Shown piece after piece: positions 7,947 to 17,387 of a stretch of DNA of 64,000 nt. This stretch comes from Rhodanobacteraceae bacterium (lineage in GTDB: Bacteria; Pseudomonadota; Gammaproteobacteria; Xanthomonadales; Rhodanobacteraceae), in assembly GCA_004299555.1 (NCBI GenBank), contig SCQU01000006.1:62001-126000 (forward strand), in the 5' to 3' direction. The first letter of the stretch is position 1; each line of letters begins with the position of its first letter. The notes beneath the pieces are model-generated. The model had not been told where the DNA came from. It ran no database searches and saw only the letters and a program-made list of their open reading frames with translations. The position numbers and the translations under genes are program-made.

Positions 7947-10900
7947 ATGTTGTCCAAGTTTTTCATCGACCGGCCGATCTTCGCCTGGGTCATCGCGATC
8001 CTGATCACGCTGGGCGGCGTGATTTCAATCATGAACCTCGGCGTGCAGTCGTATCCCGACATCGCGCCGCCCGAGGTTTCGGTGGTCGCGCGCTACCCCG
8101 GCGCCAGCGCGAGCACCGCCGAAGGCTCGGTGACCGAAGTCATCGAGCAGCAGCTGACGGGCATCGACAACCTGCTGTATTTCAGCTCGTCGACCAGCTC
8201 CAACGGCCGCGTGAGCATTTCACTGACGTTCCGGCCCGGCACCAATCCCGACATCGCCGCGGTGCAGGTGCAAAACCAGGTCTCGCGCGCGGAGCCGCTG
8301 CTGCCGCAGGAAGTGGTGCAACAGGGCATCGTGGTCGCCAAGGCCAACCCCGACACGCTGATGGCCGTCGCCCTGCGCTCGGTCAATCCGGCGATCGACC
8401 GCGACCGCCTGAACGACATCGTGGCCTCGCAGGTACTTAACCCCATCTCGCGCATTTCAGGCGTGGGCACCACGCGCCAGTTCGGCGCCGAGTACGCGAT
8501 GCGGATCTGGCTCAACCCGGAAAAGCTCCAGGGTTACGGCCTGTCCGCCACCGACGTGCTGAACGCGATCCAGGCGCAGAACATCCAGATCGCGGCCGGT
8601 ACCCTCGGTGCCGATCCCGCCACCAAGGGCTGGGGCTTCACCGCCAACGTCTCCGGCGAAGGTCTGTTCTCGACCCCGCAGCAATTCCTGAACATCATCC
8701 TGCGCGCCAATCCCGATGGCACGGTGGTGAAACTCGGCGACGTGGCCACCGCGAACTTCGGGCCGCAGAACTACGGTTTTGACACCACCTACAACGGCAA
8801 GCCGATCGGCGCGTTCGCCATCCAGGCCCTGCCCGGCGCCAACGCGCTGACGGTGGCCAAGGCCGTGCGCGCCGAGATGGCCAAGCTGCAGGTGGGCTTT
8901 CCGGAGGGCGTTAGCTGGTTCATTCCCTATGACACCACCACCTTCGTCACCATCTCGATCCAGGACGTCCTGAAGACGCTGGTCGAGGCGTTGATCCTGG
9001 TGTTCGCGGTGATGCTGCTCTTCCTGCAGAATTTCCGCGCCACGTTGATCCCCGCCATCGTGATCCCGATCGCGCTGTTGGGCGCCTTCATCGGCATGGA
9101 CGCACTGGGGTTCACGATCAATCAGCTGACGTTGTTCGGCATGGTGATGGCCATCGGCATCGTGGTCGATGACGCGATCGTCGTGATCGAGAACATCGAA
9201 CGCATCATGACCGAGCAGGGCTTGCCGCCCAGGGAAGCGGCGCGCAAGGGCATGGGCGAAATCTCCGGCGCCGTCATCGCGATCACGGTGGTGCTGGCCG
9301 CCGTGTTCATCCCATCCGCGTTGCAGTCGGGCTCGACCGGCATCATCTACCGGCAATTCGCGCTCACCATCGCAATCTCGATGCTGTTCTCCGCGTTCCT
9401 GGCGCTGACCTTCACCCCCGCCTTGTGTGCAAACTTCCTGAAGCCGGCCGGCGAGGCCGGGCGCAAAAACATCTTCACGCGCAAGTTCAACCAGCTGTTT
9501 GCCTGGACCCACCACACCTACATACAGCACACCATGGCCGCGGTGCGCCACGCACCACGCTGGATGGCGGTGTTCGTGGTGGTCGCGATACTGGCCGGAT
9601 TCCTCTACACCAAACTGCCCGGAAGCTTTCTGCCCCAAGAGGACCAGGGCTACCTGATGGCAATGATCCAGCTGCCGCCAGGCGCGACCAAGCAGCGTAC
9701 CGAAAAGGCGATGCACCAGATGTACGCGGTGCTGAAGACCGATCCGGCAATCAAAAACGTGATGCAGATCGTCGGTTTCAGTTTCGTGGGCTCGGGCGAA
9801 AACAACGGCATGGCCTTCATCCAGTTGAAGGACTGGGGCCAACGCCAGTACACCGCCGAACAGCTGATACCGCGGCTCAACAAACAGCTTGGCCACGACA
9901 TCCGCGACGGCAAGATCGTCGTGGTCAACCTGCCGACGGTACATGGCCTCGGCCAGTTCGGCGGGTTTGACATGTTCCTGGAAAACCGCAGCGGTTCGGG
10001 CCGCGCGGCGCTCAACAGCGCGCTGCAAACGGTGGTCGACAAGGCAAAACAAAACAAGGTGCTGACCCAGGTGCGGCCGAACGAGCTGCCGCCCGCACCG
10101 CAACTCGATTTCAACATCGACCGCGTACAGGCCGCGTCCATGGGGCTGTCGGTGACCGACATTTCCAACGCCATCAGCCTGATGCTGGCCCCGGTGCAGG
10201 TCGGCCAGATGTTTGCCGAGGGCCGCGTCAAATTCGTGATGATGCAGGCCGCCGCGCCGTTCCGGATGAGCCGCTCGGCGTTCAACGACTTCTACACGCC
10301 AAGCAGTACCCAGAAGAATCCCGACGGCACGCCGGCGATGATCCCGATTGCCAACGTGGTCCACAGCCACTGGACGATGGTGTCGCCGTCATTGTCCCGC
10401 TTCAACGGCTACCCGGCGATCGAAGTCGTGGGCGATGCCACCGCCGGCCACGCGTCGGGCGAGGCCATGACCGCCGTGCAGAAGATCGTGCAGGACGACT
10501 TGCCCCACGGTTTCAGCTTCGACTGGACCGGACAATCCTTCCAGGAAATGGAATCGGGCAACGCGGCCACCATGCTGATGGTGCTGTCGATTCTCGTGGT
10601 GTTCCTGGCGCTGGCCGCACTGTATGAAAGCTGGTCGGTGCCGGTCGCGGTACTCCTGATCGTGCCGCTCACCCTGCTCGGCACGGTGCTGTTCACGATG
10701 GCACGCGGACTGCCCAACGACGTGTTCTTCAAGATCGGACTGGTCACCGTCATCGGCCTGGCCGCCAAGAACGCGATCCTGATCGTCGAGTACGCGGTAG
10801 CCGCGCAGAAGGAAGGCAAAAGCCTGCGCGAGAGCGTCGTCACCGCGGCCCGGCTGCGTTTCCGTCCGATCCTGATGACATCGCTGGCCTTCATCCTCGG

Positions 10901-11114
10901 CGTGTTCCCGCTGTTCGTGTCCTCGGGCGCCGGTGCCAACGCGCGTCACGCGATCGGCACCGGGGTCATCGGCGGCATGTTGTTCGCGACCTTCTTCGGG
11001 CTGCTGCTGGTACCCGTGTTCTACGTCATCGTCCGGCGGCTGGCCGGCGACAAGCTGGATGGCGGGGCGGCGGACACCGACGACGGCGTCGAGGAAATCA
11101 AGCCGTTCGATTGA
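7947..11114 (+). CDS. RND multidrug efflux permease, HAE-1 family
   Basis: Proton-driven inner-membrane exporter of the AcrB/MexB type; 1055 residues is the family's usual length. The start MLSKFFIDRPIFAWVIAI is the standard first helix. The twin aspartates of the proton relay are seen in GIVVDDAIVVIENIER (transmembrane helix 4), and GLAAKNAILIVEYA marks helix 10 with its conserved Lys. Two large periplasmic loops follow helices 1 and 7, as expected. It pairs with the lipoprotein adaptor immediately upstream. No TolC/OprM-like channel gene follows; the next gene is convergent, so the trimer must borrow a channel encoded elsewhere. Confidence 0.95.
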   Translation: MLSKFFIDRPIFAWVIAILITLGGVISIMNLGVQSYPDIAPPEVSVVARYPGASASTAEGSVTEVIEQQLTGIDNLLYFSSSTSSNGRVSISLTFRPGTNPDIAAVQVQNQVSRAEPLLPQEVVQQGIVVAKANPDTLMAVALRSVNPAIDRDRLNDIVASQVLNPISRISGVGTTRQFGAEYAMRIWLNPEKLQGYGLSATDVLNAIQAQNIQIAAGTLGADPATKGWGFTANVSGEGLFSTPQQFLNIILRANPDGTVVKLGDVATANFGPQNYGFDTTYNGKPIGAFAIQALPGANALTVAKAVRAEMAKLQVGFPEGVSWFIPYDTTTFVTISIQDVLKTLVEALILVFAVMLLFLQNFRATLIPAIVIPIALLGAFIGMDALGFTINQLTLFGMVMAIGIVVDDAIVVIENIERIMTEQGLPPREAARKGMGEISGAVIAITVVLAAVFIPSALQSGSTGIIYRQFALTIAISMLFSAFLALTFTPALCANFLKPAGEAGRKNIFTRKFNQLFAWTHHTYIQHTMAAVRHAPRWMAVFVVVAILAGFLYTKLPGSFLPQEDQGYLMAMIQLPPGATKQRTEKAMHQMYAVLKTDPAIKNVMQIVGFSFVGSGENNGMAFIQLKDWGQRQYTAEQLIPRLNKQLGHDIRDGKIVVVNLPTVHGLGQFGGFDMFLENRSGSGRAALNSALQTVVDKAKQNKVLTQVRPNELPPAPQLDFNIDRVQAASMGLSVTDISNAISLMLAPVQVGQMFAEGRVKFVMMQAAAPFRMSRSAFNDFYTPSSTQKNPDGTPAMIPIANVVHSHWTMVSPSLSRFNGYPAIEVVGDATAGHASGEAMTAVQKIVQDDLPHGFSFDWTGQSFQEMESGNAATMLMVLSILVVFLALAALYESWSVPVAVLLIVPLTLLGTVLFTMARGLPNDVFFKIGLVTVIGLAAKNAILIVEYAVAAQKEGKSLRESVVTAARLRFRPILMTSLAFILGVFPLFVSSGAGANARHAIGTGVIGGMLFATFFGLLLVPVFYVIVRRLAGDKLDGGAADTDDGVEEIKPFD

Positions 11115-11120
11115 CCGCGG

Positions 11121-11147
11121 CGTGCGGTGCAGCGAATGCGCCGCACG
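11121..11147. terminator. Hairpin between convergent genes (possible terminator)
   Basis: Arms CGTGCGG (11121-11127) and CCGCACG (11141-11147) form a perfect 7-bp stem seven bases behind the RND pump stop codon. There is no T-run, so it may protect the transcript end rather than terminate by itself. Confidence 0.4.
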
Positions 11148-11173
11148 GCCCCGACGATGCCGCAGCGGCCCGG

Positions 11174-12052
11174 CTACGCCCGCTTGCGCACGTGCGCGAT
11201 CTCGGCCAGCGCATCGAACTCGGCATCCGTGAGTTCGATGTCGGCGGCGGCAACGTTCTCTTCCAGGTGCGGGCGCTTGGACGTGCCCGGGATCGGGATC
11301 ATCACCGGGCTGCGCTTCAGCAGCCACGCAATCGCGATCTGGGTCGGGCTGGCCTGATGCCGCCGCGCGATTTCCGCCAGCGGTGAATCGGACTGGGTGA
11401 GAGAGCCCCCCGACAAGGGATACCATGGAATGAACCCGATGCCGTGCGCCTCGCAGTAGTCCAGCACGTCGTCGTACATGCGGTAATTGGCGCTGTAGCG
11501 GTTCTGTACGGTCGCCACCGGAAACACCTTCGATGCCGCCTCGATTTCCGCAACGGTCACCTCGCTCAAGCCCGCGTAGCGGATCAGGCCGGCATCGAGC
11601 ATGGACTTGATCGCACCAAACTGCTCATCCTTTGGTACCTTGGGGTCAATCCGGTGCAGCTGCCACAGGGTGATCTGTTCGAGGCCAAGCCAGCGCAGGC
11701 TCATCTTGACCTGCTGCAGCAAATAGCCTGGCCGCCCAAGCGGAATCCACTCGCTCGGCCCAGTGCGGATCTGTCCACCCTTGGTGCCGATCACCAGATC
11801 CTGCGGATACGGCCACAGCGCTTCGCGCAGCATGGGTTCGGACACCGTGGGGCCATAGGCATCGGCCGTGTCGATGAAATTCACGCCAAGCTCGGGTGCC
11901 CGCCGCACGGTTGCCAGGCATTGCGCGCGATCGGCAGGCTCGCCCCAAACGCCCGTGCCCGTGATGCGCATCGCGCCATAACCCAAGCGGTGGATTTCAA
12001 GTTCACCGCCGATCCGGAACGTTCCCGCATGTGCAGCGTTTGCAATACTCAT
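11174..12052 (-). CDS. Aldo/keto reductase
   Basis: NAD(P)H-dependent oxidoreductase with a (beta/alpha)8 barrel; 292 residues. Visible family marks: [10 protein letters not shown] near the start, the catalytic Asp-Tyr pair in DTADAYGP, the catalytic Lys in IGTKGG, the His-containing WQLHRID, and the NADPH-binding end [18 protein letters not shown]. The frame is open to 12085, but the ATG at 12052 has a strong GGAGGTG Shine-Dalgarno six bases ahead and gives a standard N-terminus. It resembles the YdhF/general stress AKRs; substrate unknown. It is separated from ffh by about 110 bases with no recognised signal. Confidence 0.9.
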   Translation of the reverse strand: MSIANAAHAGTFRIGGELEIHRLGYGAMRITGTGVWGEPADRAQCLATVRRAPELGVNFIDTADAYGPTVSEPMLREALWPYPQDLVIGTKGGQIRTGPSEWIPLGRPGYLLQQVKMSLRWLGLEQITLWQLHRIDPKVPKDEQFGAIKSMLDAGLIRYAGLSEVTVAEIEAASKVFPVATVQNRYSANYRMYDDVLDYCEAHGIGFIPWYPLSGGSLTQSDSPLAEIARRHQASPTQIAIAWLLKRSPVMIPIPGTSKRPHLEENVAAADIELTDAEFDALAEIAHVRKRA

Positions 12053-12160
12053 GTGACACCTCCAACCAACCGCACCCACCAGCATACGCGCGCAGCGATC
12101 GGACTGCGCACGTGCGGCGGCAAGCAGCCAGCGCCCTTAGCCGCGTGATGACGCTTGCAG

Positions 12161-13531
12161 TCAACGCTGCGGCAAGCCGCGCCCGCCCATGCCCTTCATC
12201 GCACCGGACATTTGCCGCATCAGGCCTTTCATGCCGCCGCGCGCAAACTTGCCCATCATCTTTTCCATCTGTGTGTACTGTTTCAGCAAGCGGTTGACGT
12301 CCTGCGGCTGCGTGCCGGACCCGTGCGCGACGCGCGCGCGTCGCGAACCATTCAAGAGGTTCGGGTGCCGGCGCTCTTTTTTGGTCATCGAACCAATGAT
12401 CGCAATCATGCGTTTGACTTCCTTGTCGTTGACCTGTGACTTCACCTTGTCGGGCAGGCTCGACACCCCGGGCAGCTTTTCCATGAGGCCGGCAAGACCG
12501 CCCATGTTGAGCATCTGGTCCAGCTGATCCTTCATGTCGTTCAGGTCGAACTTCTTGCCCTTGGCGAGCTTCGCGGCGACCTTGGCGGCTTTCTCGGCAT
12601 CGGTCTTGCGCTGCACATCCTCGACCAGGCTGAGCACGTCACCCATGCCAAGGATGCGGCTGGCCATGCGGTCGGGATGGAAGGCCTCCAGCGCATCGGT
12701 TTTCTCACCTGCGCCCAGGAACTTGATCGGGCGGCCGGTGACGTAGCGCACGCTCAATGCCGCGCCGCCACGCGCATCGCCATCGACTTTCGTCAGGATC
12801 ACGCCGGTCAACGGCAGCGCATCGGCAAACGCTTTCGCGGTATTGGCGGCGTCCTGGCCGGTCATCGAATCGACCACGAACAGGGTTTCGACCGGGTTCA
12901 AGGCCGCGTGCAGTGCCTTGATCTCGGCCATCATGGCCGCATCGACCGCGGTGCGGCCGGCCGTATCGACGATGAGTACGTCCGCGACTTCACGTTTGGC
13001 CGCGGCAATCGCGGCCCGGGCGATTGCGACGGGCTGCTGGCCCGGCTGTGACGGGACGAAGCCGGCGCCGACCTGCTGCGCCAGCGTCTGCAATTGCTCA
13101 ATGGCGGCGGGGCGGTAGACGTCCGCGCTGACCACCAGCACCTTCTTCTTCTGTTCGATGAGGTGCCTGGCGAGCTTGGCGACCGTCGTGGTTTTGCCGG
13201 CGCCCTGCAGGCCCGCCATCAACACGATGGCCGGCGGCGTGGCCGCCACGTTGAGCGACGCGCTTTGCGTGCCCATCACCGCCGTCAGTTCATCGCGCAC
13301 CACCTTGACCAGGGCCTGGCCGGGGGTAAGCGATTTCAAGACCTCCTGTCCGACCGCGCGCACCTTGATGCGCTCGATCAGCGCCTGCACCACCGGCAGC
13401 GCAACATCAGCCTCCAGCAGCGCCACGCGCACTTCCCGCAGTGCCTCGCGAATGTTTTCCTCGGTCAGGCGCCCGCGCCCGGTCAGGCGCTGCACGGTCG
13501 CGGCCAGGCGTTGGGTCAAGTTGTCGAACAT
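12161..13531 (-). CDS. ffh: Signal recognition particle protein Ffh
   Basis: GTPase that binds the 4.5S RNA and signal peptides to bring nascent membrane proteins to FtsY. Length 456 is standard. Order: N domain (MFDNLTQRLAATVQRLTG), G domain with the P-loop GLQGAGKTTT near 108-117, DTAGR and TKVDGDARGG motifs, then the Met-rich M domain with the RNA-binding segment RHPNLLNGSRRARVAHGSG and a very Met/Gly-rich tail. Divergently placed relative to the CcsA-like gene (with one small gene between), an arrangement common in Gammaproteobacteria. No 4.5S RNA gene was seen in the window. Confidence 0.97.
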   Translation of the reverse strand: MFDNLTQRLAATVQRLTGRGRLTEENIREALREVRVALLEADVALPVVQALIERIKVRAVGQEVLKSLTPGQALVKVVRDELTAVMGTQSASLNVAATPPAIVLMAGLQGAGKTTTVAKLARHLIEQKKKVLVVSADVYRPAAIEQLQTLAQQVGAGFVPSQPGQQPVAIARAAIAAAKREVADVLIVDTAGRTAVDAAMMAEIKALHAALNPVETLFVVDSMTGQDAANTAKAFADALPLTGVILTKVDGDARGGAALSVRYVTGRPIKFLGAGEKTDALEAFHPDRMASRILGMGDVLSLVEDVQRKTDAEKAAKVAAKLAKGKKFDLNDMKDQLDQMLNMGGLAGLMEKLPGVSSLPDKVKSQVNDKEVKRMIAIIGSMTKKERRHPNLLNGSRRARVAHGSGTQPQDVNRLLKQYTQMEKMMGKFARGGMKGLMRQMSGAMKGMGGRGLPQR

Positions 13532-13623
13532 GGCGGCACGCTGAGTTGGAAACTTCGGATTGTAACGGGTCGCGGCCTGGCCCCACGCAGCGCAATCAAT
13601 ATGCCGGCGCTGCAGCGCCGCGC

Positions 13624-14052
13624 TCAGTGCAGCCCGGCATCCAGCGAACGCAGGGCCGGCACCTGCGCGGGATCAAGTATTTGCAAGCCGACAATCTGAT
13701 CCTTGGGGTTGCAGGCAAACACGGCGGCCATGTTCATCGCCTGAAACTTCATGGGTGCCGCCATCATCGCGTGCCCGTCCAGCGTCCGCGGGACGAACCG
13801 TCCCAGCGATTCAAACTTGCCGGCCTGCGCCACCAGCTGCTGCCACATCGCGTGCAACACGCTGGGTGAGAGGTGGATCTTGACCTCGGCGGAAAAATGC
13901 TGGCCAACGGCGCCGTAGAGGCCTTGCGTCCACGCCGCAAACGCAATCTCGCCATACCTCTGGCAGGTCGGGCTGGGGGCGCCGAGCGCCGAAGCACAGC
14001 ACAACACGCCACCCAGCACCGTCCCGGCCATCCACACCTTGCGAATTTTCAT
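13624..14052 (-). CDS. Secreted small protein, DUF3887-like
   Basis: 142-residue protein with a clear Sec signal (MKIRKVWMAG...ALGAPS, cleavage near residue 24), so periplasmic or secreted. The mature part has the pattern of small DUF3887-type proteins: a GLYGAVGQHFSAEVK segment, a central MWQQLVAQAGKFESLGRF (helix then strand) and an ending ..IVGLQIL. That family is often found next to hydrolases but has no settled activity. A 14-bp perfect palindrome (GGCGCTGCAGCGCC, 13606-13619) lies just behind the stop and may form the transcript end. Family call moderate; function unknown. Confidence 0.6.
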   Translation of the reverse strand: MKIRKVWMAGTVLGGVLCCASALGAPSPTCQRYGEIAFAAWTQGLYGAVGQHFSAEVKIHLSPSVLHAMWQQLVAQAGKFESLGRFVPRTLDGHAMMAAPMKFQAMNMAAVFACNPKDQIVGLQILDPAQVPALRSLDAGLH

Positions 14053-14165
14053 GCTGCATCCTTTAAGTTCCGAGCATCGCGGAAACTACGCGCACCCCCG
14101 TCAGCCCGCAAGCCGCCGCGAACTGCCAGTGGAACCGGTACCCGGCACCGTGCGACACTCATCCG

Positions 14166-14981
14166 ATGCCGATGCACTCAACCACCATGGGACTGGCCGC
14201 CGTTCTCGCGATTGCGCTGTATTTTGCCGCCGCCGCCGCCCTCGCGCGTCCGCTGCTCAGCCAGGGCGCCATCGCTCGCCGGGCCGCCCTGGCGATGGGT
14301 ACGGTCGCGGTACTGCTGCACTTCGCGATCCTGTTCGGTATCCATCGCGGCGCGGTGGACCTGCATTTTTATGCCGCGCTCTCGCTGGTGTCGGCGGTGA
14401 TCGCCGGACTCACCCTGATGGTCAACGTGACGCGCCCGGTCGCTGCGCTCGGCATCATCCTGTTCCCGCTGGCGGGCATGTTCCTTGCAATCGACGAATT
14501 CATCGCACCGCCCACCGCGCCGTTTCCGCTCGATTGGCAAATCGGCCTGCACGTCATCATCGCGCTGCTGGCCTACAGCCTGCTTGCGATCGCCGCGGTA
14601 CTGGCGCTGCTGCTGGCGAGCCAGGAGCGTGCGCTGCAGACCCGGCGCCTCAGCGCGTGGGCCGCCGCACTGCCGCCGCTGGTGCGGATCGAATCCCTGA
14701 TGTTCAAGCTGATCGGTGCCGGGTTCGCGCTGCTGACGCTGACCCTGCTGTCGGGCGTATTGTTCGTGCACAACCTGCACGCGCAGCACCAGGCGCACAC
14801 CGCGATCCTGTCGTTGGTGGCGTGGATCATGTTCGGGGTGCTGCTGTTCGGCCGCTGGCGTTGGGGTTGGCGCGGCCACCGCGCGGTGCGGATGACGCTG
14901 ACCGGCATGGCGATCCTGCTGCTGGCGTTCTTTGGTTCGAAGTTCGTGCTGGAACAGATCCTGCACCGGCCCGGCATGTAG
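14166..14981 (+). CDS. CcsA/HemX-type cytochrome c assembly membrane protein (YpjD-like)
   Basis: 271-residue integral membrane protein with about eight hydrophobic helices. Length, topology and position beside ffh match the inner-membrane protein YpjD of Gammaproteobacteria, a member of the CcsA/CcmC/HemX group that handles heme or cytochrome c maturation. Histidines in the membrane segments (for example in LLHFAILFGIH near residues 61-71, and in IGLHVIIALLAYS) are candidate heme ligands. The W-rich heme-handling loop of true CcsA is not evident, so its exact role is open. The ATG at 14172 is an equally possible start. Two small c-type cytochromes are encoded 15 kb away. Confidence 0.85.
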   Translation: MPMHSTTMGLAAVLAIALYFAAAAALARPLLSQGAIARRAALAMGTVAVLLHFAILFGIHRGAVDLHFYAALSLVSAVIAGLTLMVNVTRPVAALGIILFPLAGMFLAIDEFIAPPTAPFPLDWQIGLHVIIALLAYSLLAIAAVLALLLASQERALQTRRLSAWAAALPPLVRIESLMFKLIGAGFALLTLTLLSGVLFVHNLHAQHQAHTAILSLVAWIMFGVLLFGRWRWGWRGHRAVRMTLTGMAILLLAFFGSKFVLEQILHRPGM

Positions 14982-15073
14982 CGGCCGGCCGGCCTTGCGC
15001 GGATGGCGGTGCAACGCAAGCGCGATTGTGCAACCATCGGCCGCTTTGCAACCTTTAGTCTGACGGAGTTTCC

Positions 15074-17104
15074 ATGACAGCAGCGATCGGTTCCACGCCG
15101 GCGTGGCGCGGCAGGCCCTGGACGTTTGCGCGCCTGGCGGGGGGCTGGATGCTGGCGCTGGGTCTCGCCGGCGTCGCCATTGGCACCGCGCACGCCGATG
15201 CCACCTTGAACCCGGCACTGCTGCCGGCGATCCAGTCGGCGACCTTCGAAGTCGTGGCGGCCAAACCCAAGGACACGCTCAGCTACGAAAAACCGCTGCC
15301 GCTGGATCTGCTGCCGTACCAGGAACGCATCGACAAGTACTACTCGATCGGCACCGCGTTTGCGATCGGCCCCAACCGCTTCGTCACCGCCGGGCACGTG
15401 CTGATGCCGGGCTACCAGAGCCTGTGGGGGCCGCCGGAACTGCGGGACGCCGCCGGCAAGGTGTACGCCATCGACAAGATCGAAAAGTTCGCGCTGCGAC
15501 GTGACTTCGTGGTGTTCTCGCTGCAAGACCCGCCCAAGGTTACGCCGCTCGCGGTCGATGCGAATCCGGCGTTGAACCAAGTCGTGTACTCGGTCGGCAA
15601 TGCGCTCGGCACCGGCATCGTGATCAGGAACGGGCTTTACACCTCGAACACGCCGGAAGATCAAAGCGGCGCGTGGAAGTGGATCCGTTTCTCGGCCGCG
15701 GCATCGCCCGGCAACAGTGGCGGCCCGCTGCTGGATCAGAACGGCAAGGTGATCGGCGTGGTGCTGATGAAGTCACCCAACGAGAACCTCAACTACGCAC
15801 TGCCGATCAGCGAGGTATTGGACGCACCCAAGGACCTCGCCCGCTACGACAAGCGCATGAGCTACCAGTTTGACGTCTTCGACTCGACCCTGACCGGTAC
15901 CTTCAAGGGCAGTTTCAAATTGCCGCTGTCGACCGCGGATTTCTTCGCCGCCTACGCGCGCGCGTTCCACCCGTACCTGGACGCGCAGCTGCAGGCACTG
16001 CTCACGCAGCAATCGGCGCGGCTGTTCCCGCATGGCAATGGCGCACACCAGTTGCTCTACAACGGTCCGGCGATGGGCGATTTCCCGCAGCTGGTGACTC
16101 GCAACAGCGACGGCGTGTGGGCACTCGCCGGCCGTTCCACCACCAAGATCACCCTGCCCGCCAACGGCTACCTTTCGGGTGGCGTGGTGGCGCAGAACAT
16201 CCTCTTCCACCTGCGCAAGCCGGATACCATTCCGGAGGCAAGTTTCCATCACGATGCCAAGGGCGTGATGGACATGCTGCTCAGGACCGGCTTCCTGAAG
16301 CGCCGCATCGGTCCCGAACAAATCCGCGTCACCTCGCTCGGCAATCCCGGCCAGACCGGAACCTGGACCGACCGCTGGGGCCGGCATTGGCAAACCTGGC
16401 GCTGGCCGGTGCCCTACGCCAACGGTTTCATCAGCCTGTTCGCACTGCCCACCCCGGATGGCTACGCGCTCCTGATGCGCATCGAGCCGGCGGCATCGCG
16501 CCACGACACGACGATCAACATGCGGGCGTTGACCGACTTCGTGAGCCTGCCCTACGACGGCACGCTCGCGCAGTGGAAGGCCTTCCTGGCTGAAACCGAT
16601 CTGCTGCCGGACGCGTTCAAGCACATCCAGATCAGCTTTGATTACGGCGGGGCGTTCCACTACGACTCATCGCGGCTCGCGTTCTCATTCACGCCAGCGC
16701 TGCAGAAAATCAGCGCCGACAGCATGCTCACGCTCGGTTTCACCTTCTTCCCCGACCGCGCGGGCAAGGTCGTGTGGAACGTGGGCCAGGTCTGGCTGGC
16801 GCAGGACAACCACGATCACCACTGGCTCAGCCTGCTGCGCAACCATGCGCCACCGGCGGATCTGGCCGACAGCTACCAGAGCTACTGGAAGAAGATCGTG
16901 GACCGGCGCCATCCTTACGATGCCAAGGCCTACACCGAAAACGACATGACCAAAATCAACGCCGTCGTACCGCCGCCACCCGGCACCAGACCGGCATCGG
17001 TGCTCTACACCGCGTACGTTTACCAGCCCGGTACCCAGACGCAAGCCGAGATGCAGCAGAAGCTCGACCTGCTGCTGCAAAACCTGACCATCAAGGCCCG
17101 GTAG
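15074..17104 (+). CDS. Secreted trypsin-like serine protease with long C-terminal extension
   Basis: 676 residues. A twin-Arg-poor Sec signal with a long N-region ends near AHADA (residues 39-43). The following ~200 residues are a chymotrypsin-fold protease with a full triad: His108 in VTAGHV, Asp144 in RRDFVVF, Ser215 in SPGNSGGPLL. The remaining ~430 residues (from about 250) match nothing I recognise; they are mixed alpha/beta, with aromatic-rich segments such as WTDRWGRHWQTWRW. No PDZ domain is evident, so this is not a Deg/HtrA protein. Start ATG at 15074 follows a GGAG at about 15066. Monocistronic by spacing. Activity is well supported; substrate and the role of the C-terminal region are unknown. 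Confidence 0.85.
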   Translation: MTAAIGSTPAWRGRPWTFARLAGGWMLALGLAGVAIGTAHADATLNPALLPAIQSATFEVVAAKPKDTLSYEKPLPLDLLPYQERIDKYYSIGTAFAIGPNRFVTAGHVLMPGYQSLWGPPELRDAAGKVYAIDKIEKFALRRDFVVFSLQDPPKVTPLAVDANPALNQVVYSVGNALGTGIVIRNGLYTSNTPEDQSGAWKWIRFSAAASPGNSGGPLLDQNGKVIGVVLMKSPNENLNYALPISEVLDAPKDLARYDKRMSYQFDVFDSTLTGTFKGSFKLPLSTADFFAAYARAFHPYLDAQLQALLTQQSARLFPHGNGAHQLLYNGPAMGDFPQLVTRNSDGVWALAGRSTTKITLPANGYLSGGVVAQNILFHLRKPDTIPEASFHHDAKGVMDMLLRTGFLKRRIGPEQIRVTSLGNPGQTGTWTDRWGRHWQTWRWPVPYANGFISLFALPTPDGYALLMRIEPAASRHDTTINMRALTDFVSLPYDGTLAQWKAFLAETDLLPDAFKHIQISFDYGGAFHYDSSRLAFSFTPALQKISADSMLTLGFTFFPDRAGKVVWNVGQVWLAQDNHDHHWLSLLRNHAPPADLADSYQSYWKKIVDRRHPYDAKAYTENDMTKINAVVPPPPGTRPASVLYTAYVYQPGTQTQAEMQQKLDLLLQNLTIKAR

Positions 17105-17304
17105 ACACCGAAGGCACAGCACGCTGCCCACCCCAGCGGACCTCCGGCGCGTGGACCCGCCGGGGCGGTGAACCGCCGGCACGGCCCATCCAACGCGGGT
17201 ATCCGGCCGCAGTAGGTCCTTTGCGCAATCCGCGACCGGCGTCGAACCGCGTTCGCGCAAGTGGTGATGCGACGCACATATTCCCGACCGGCGCCATGGA
17301 AGAA
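17105..17304. other. Intergenic stretch without recognised content
   Basis: About 280 bases separate the protease gene from the next gene. It is GC-rich and has small imperfect hairpins (for example CCGCCGG/CCGGCGG-type runs around 17155-17180), which could end the protease transcript. The only sharp signal is the inverted repeat listed separately at 17305-17321. Confidence 0.4.
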
Positions 17305-17321
17305 TGTTACAAAATGTAACA
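17305..17321. promoter_or_regulatory. Perfect inverted repeat, candidate operator
   Basis: TGTTACA (17305-17311), spacer AAA, TGTAACA (17315-17321): a perfect 7-bp inverted repeat in an AT-rich island of an otherwise GC-rich gap, 67 bases ahead of the next start codon. A related TTGTTACAA string occurs at about 20228-20236, upstream of another small gene. The geometry suits a dimeric regulator; I cannot name it. Confidence 0.55.
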
Positions 17322-17387
17322 CGGGCCACGGGATGCCATTTCATCCAAGGCCGCAGGCCATCGGGAAGACCCACAGGGGAGCACAGC

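Noticed and set aside
8457-10370. 637-codon open frame on the minus strand
   Set aside because: Antisense shadow of the RND pump gene; His/Asp/Arg-rich composition typical of a mirrored frame.
12086-12160. 4.5S RNA gene near ffh
   Set aside because: No sequence resembling the conserved GGAAGCAGC-containing loop was seen.
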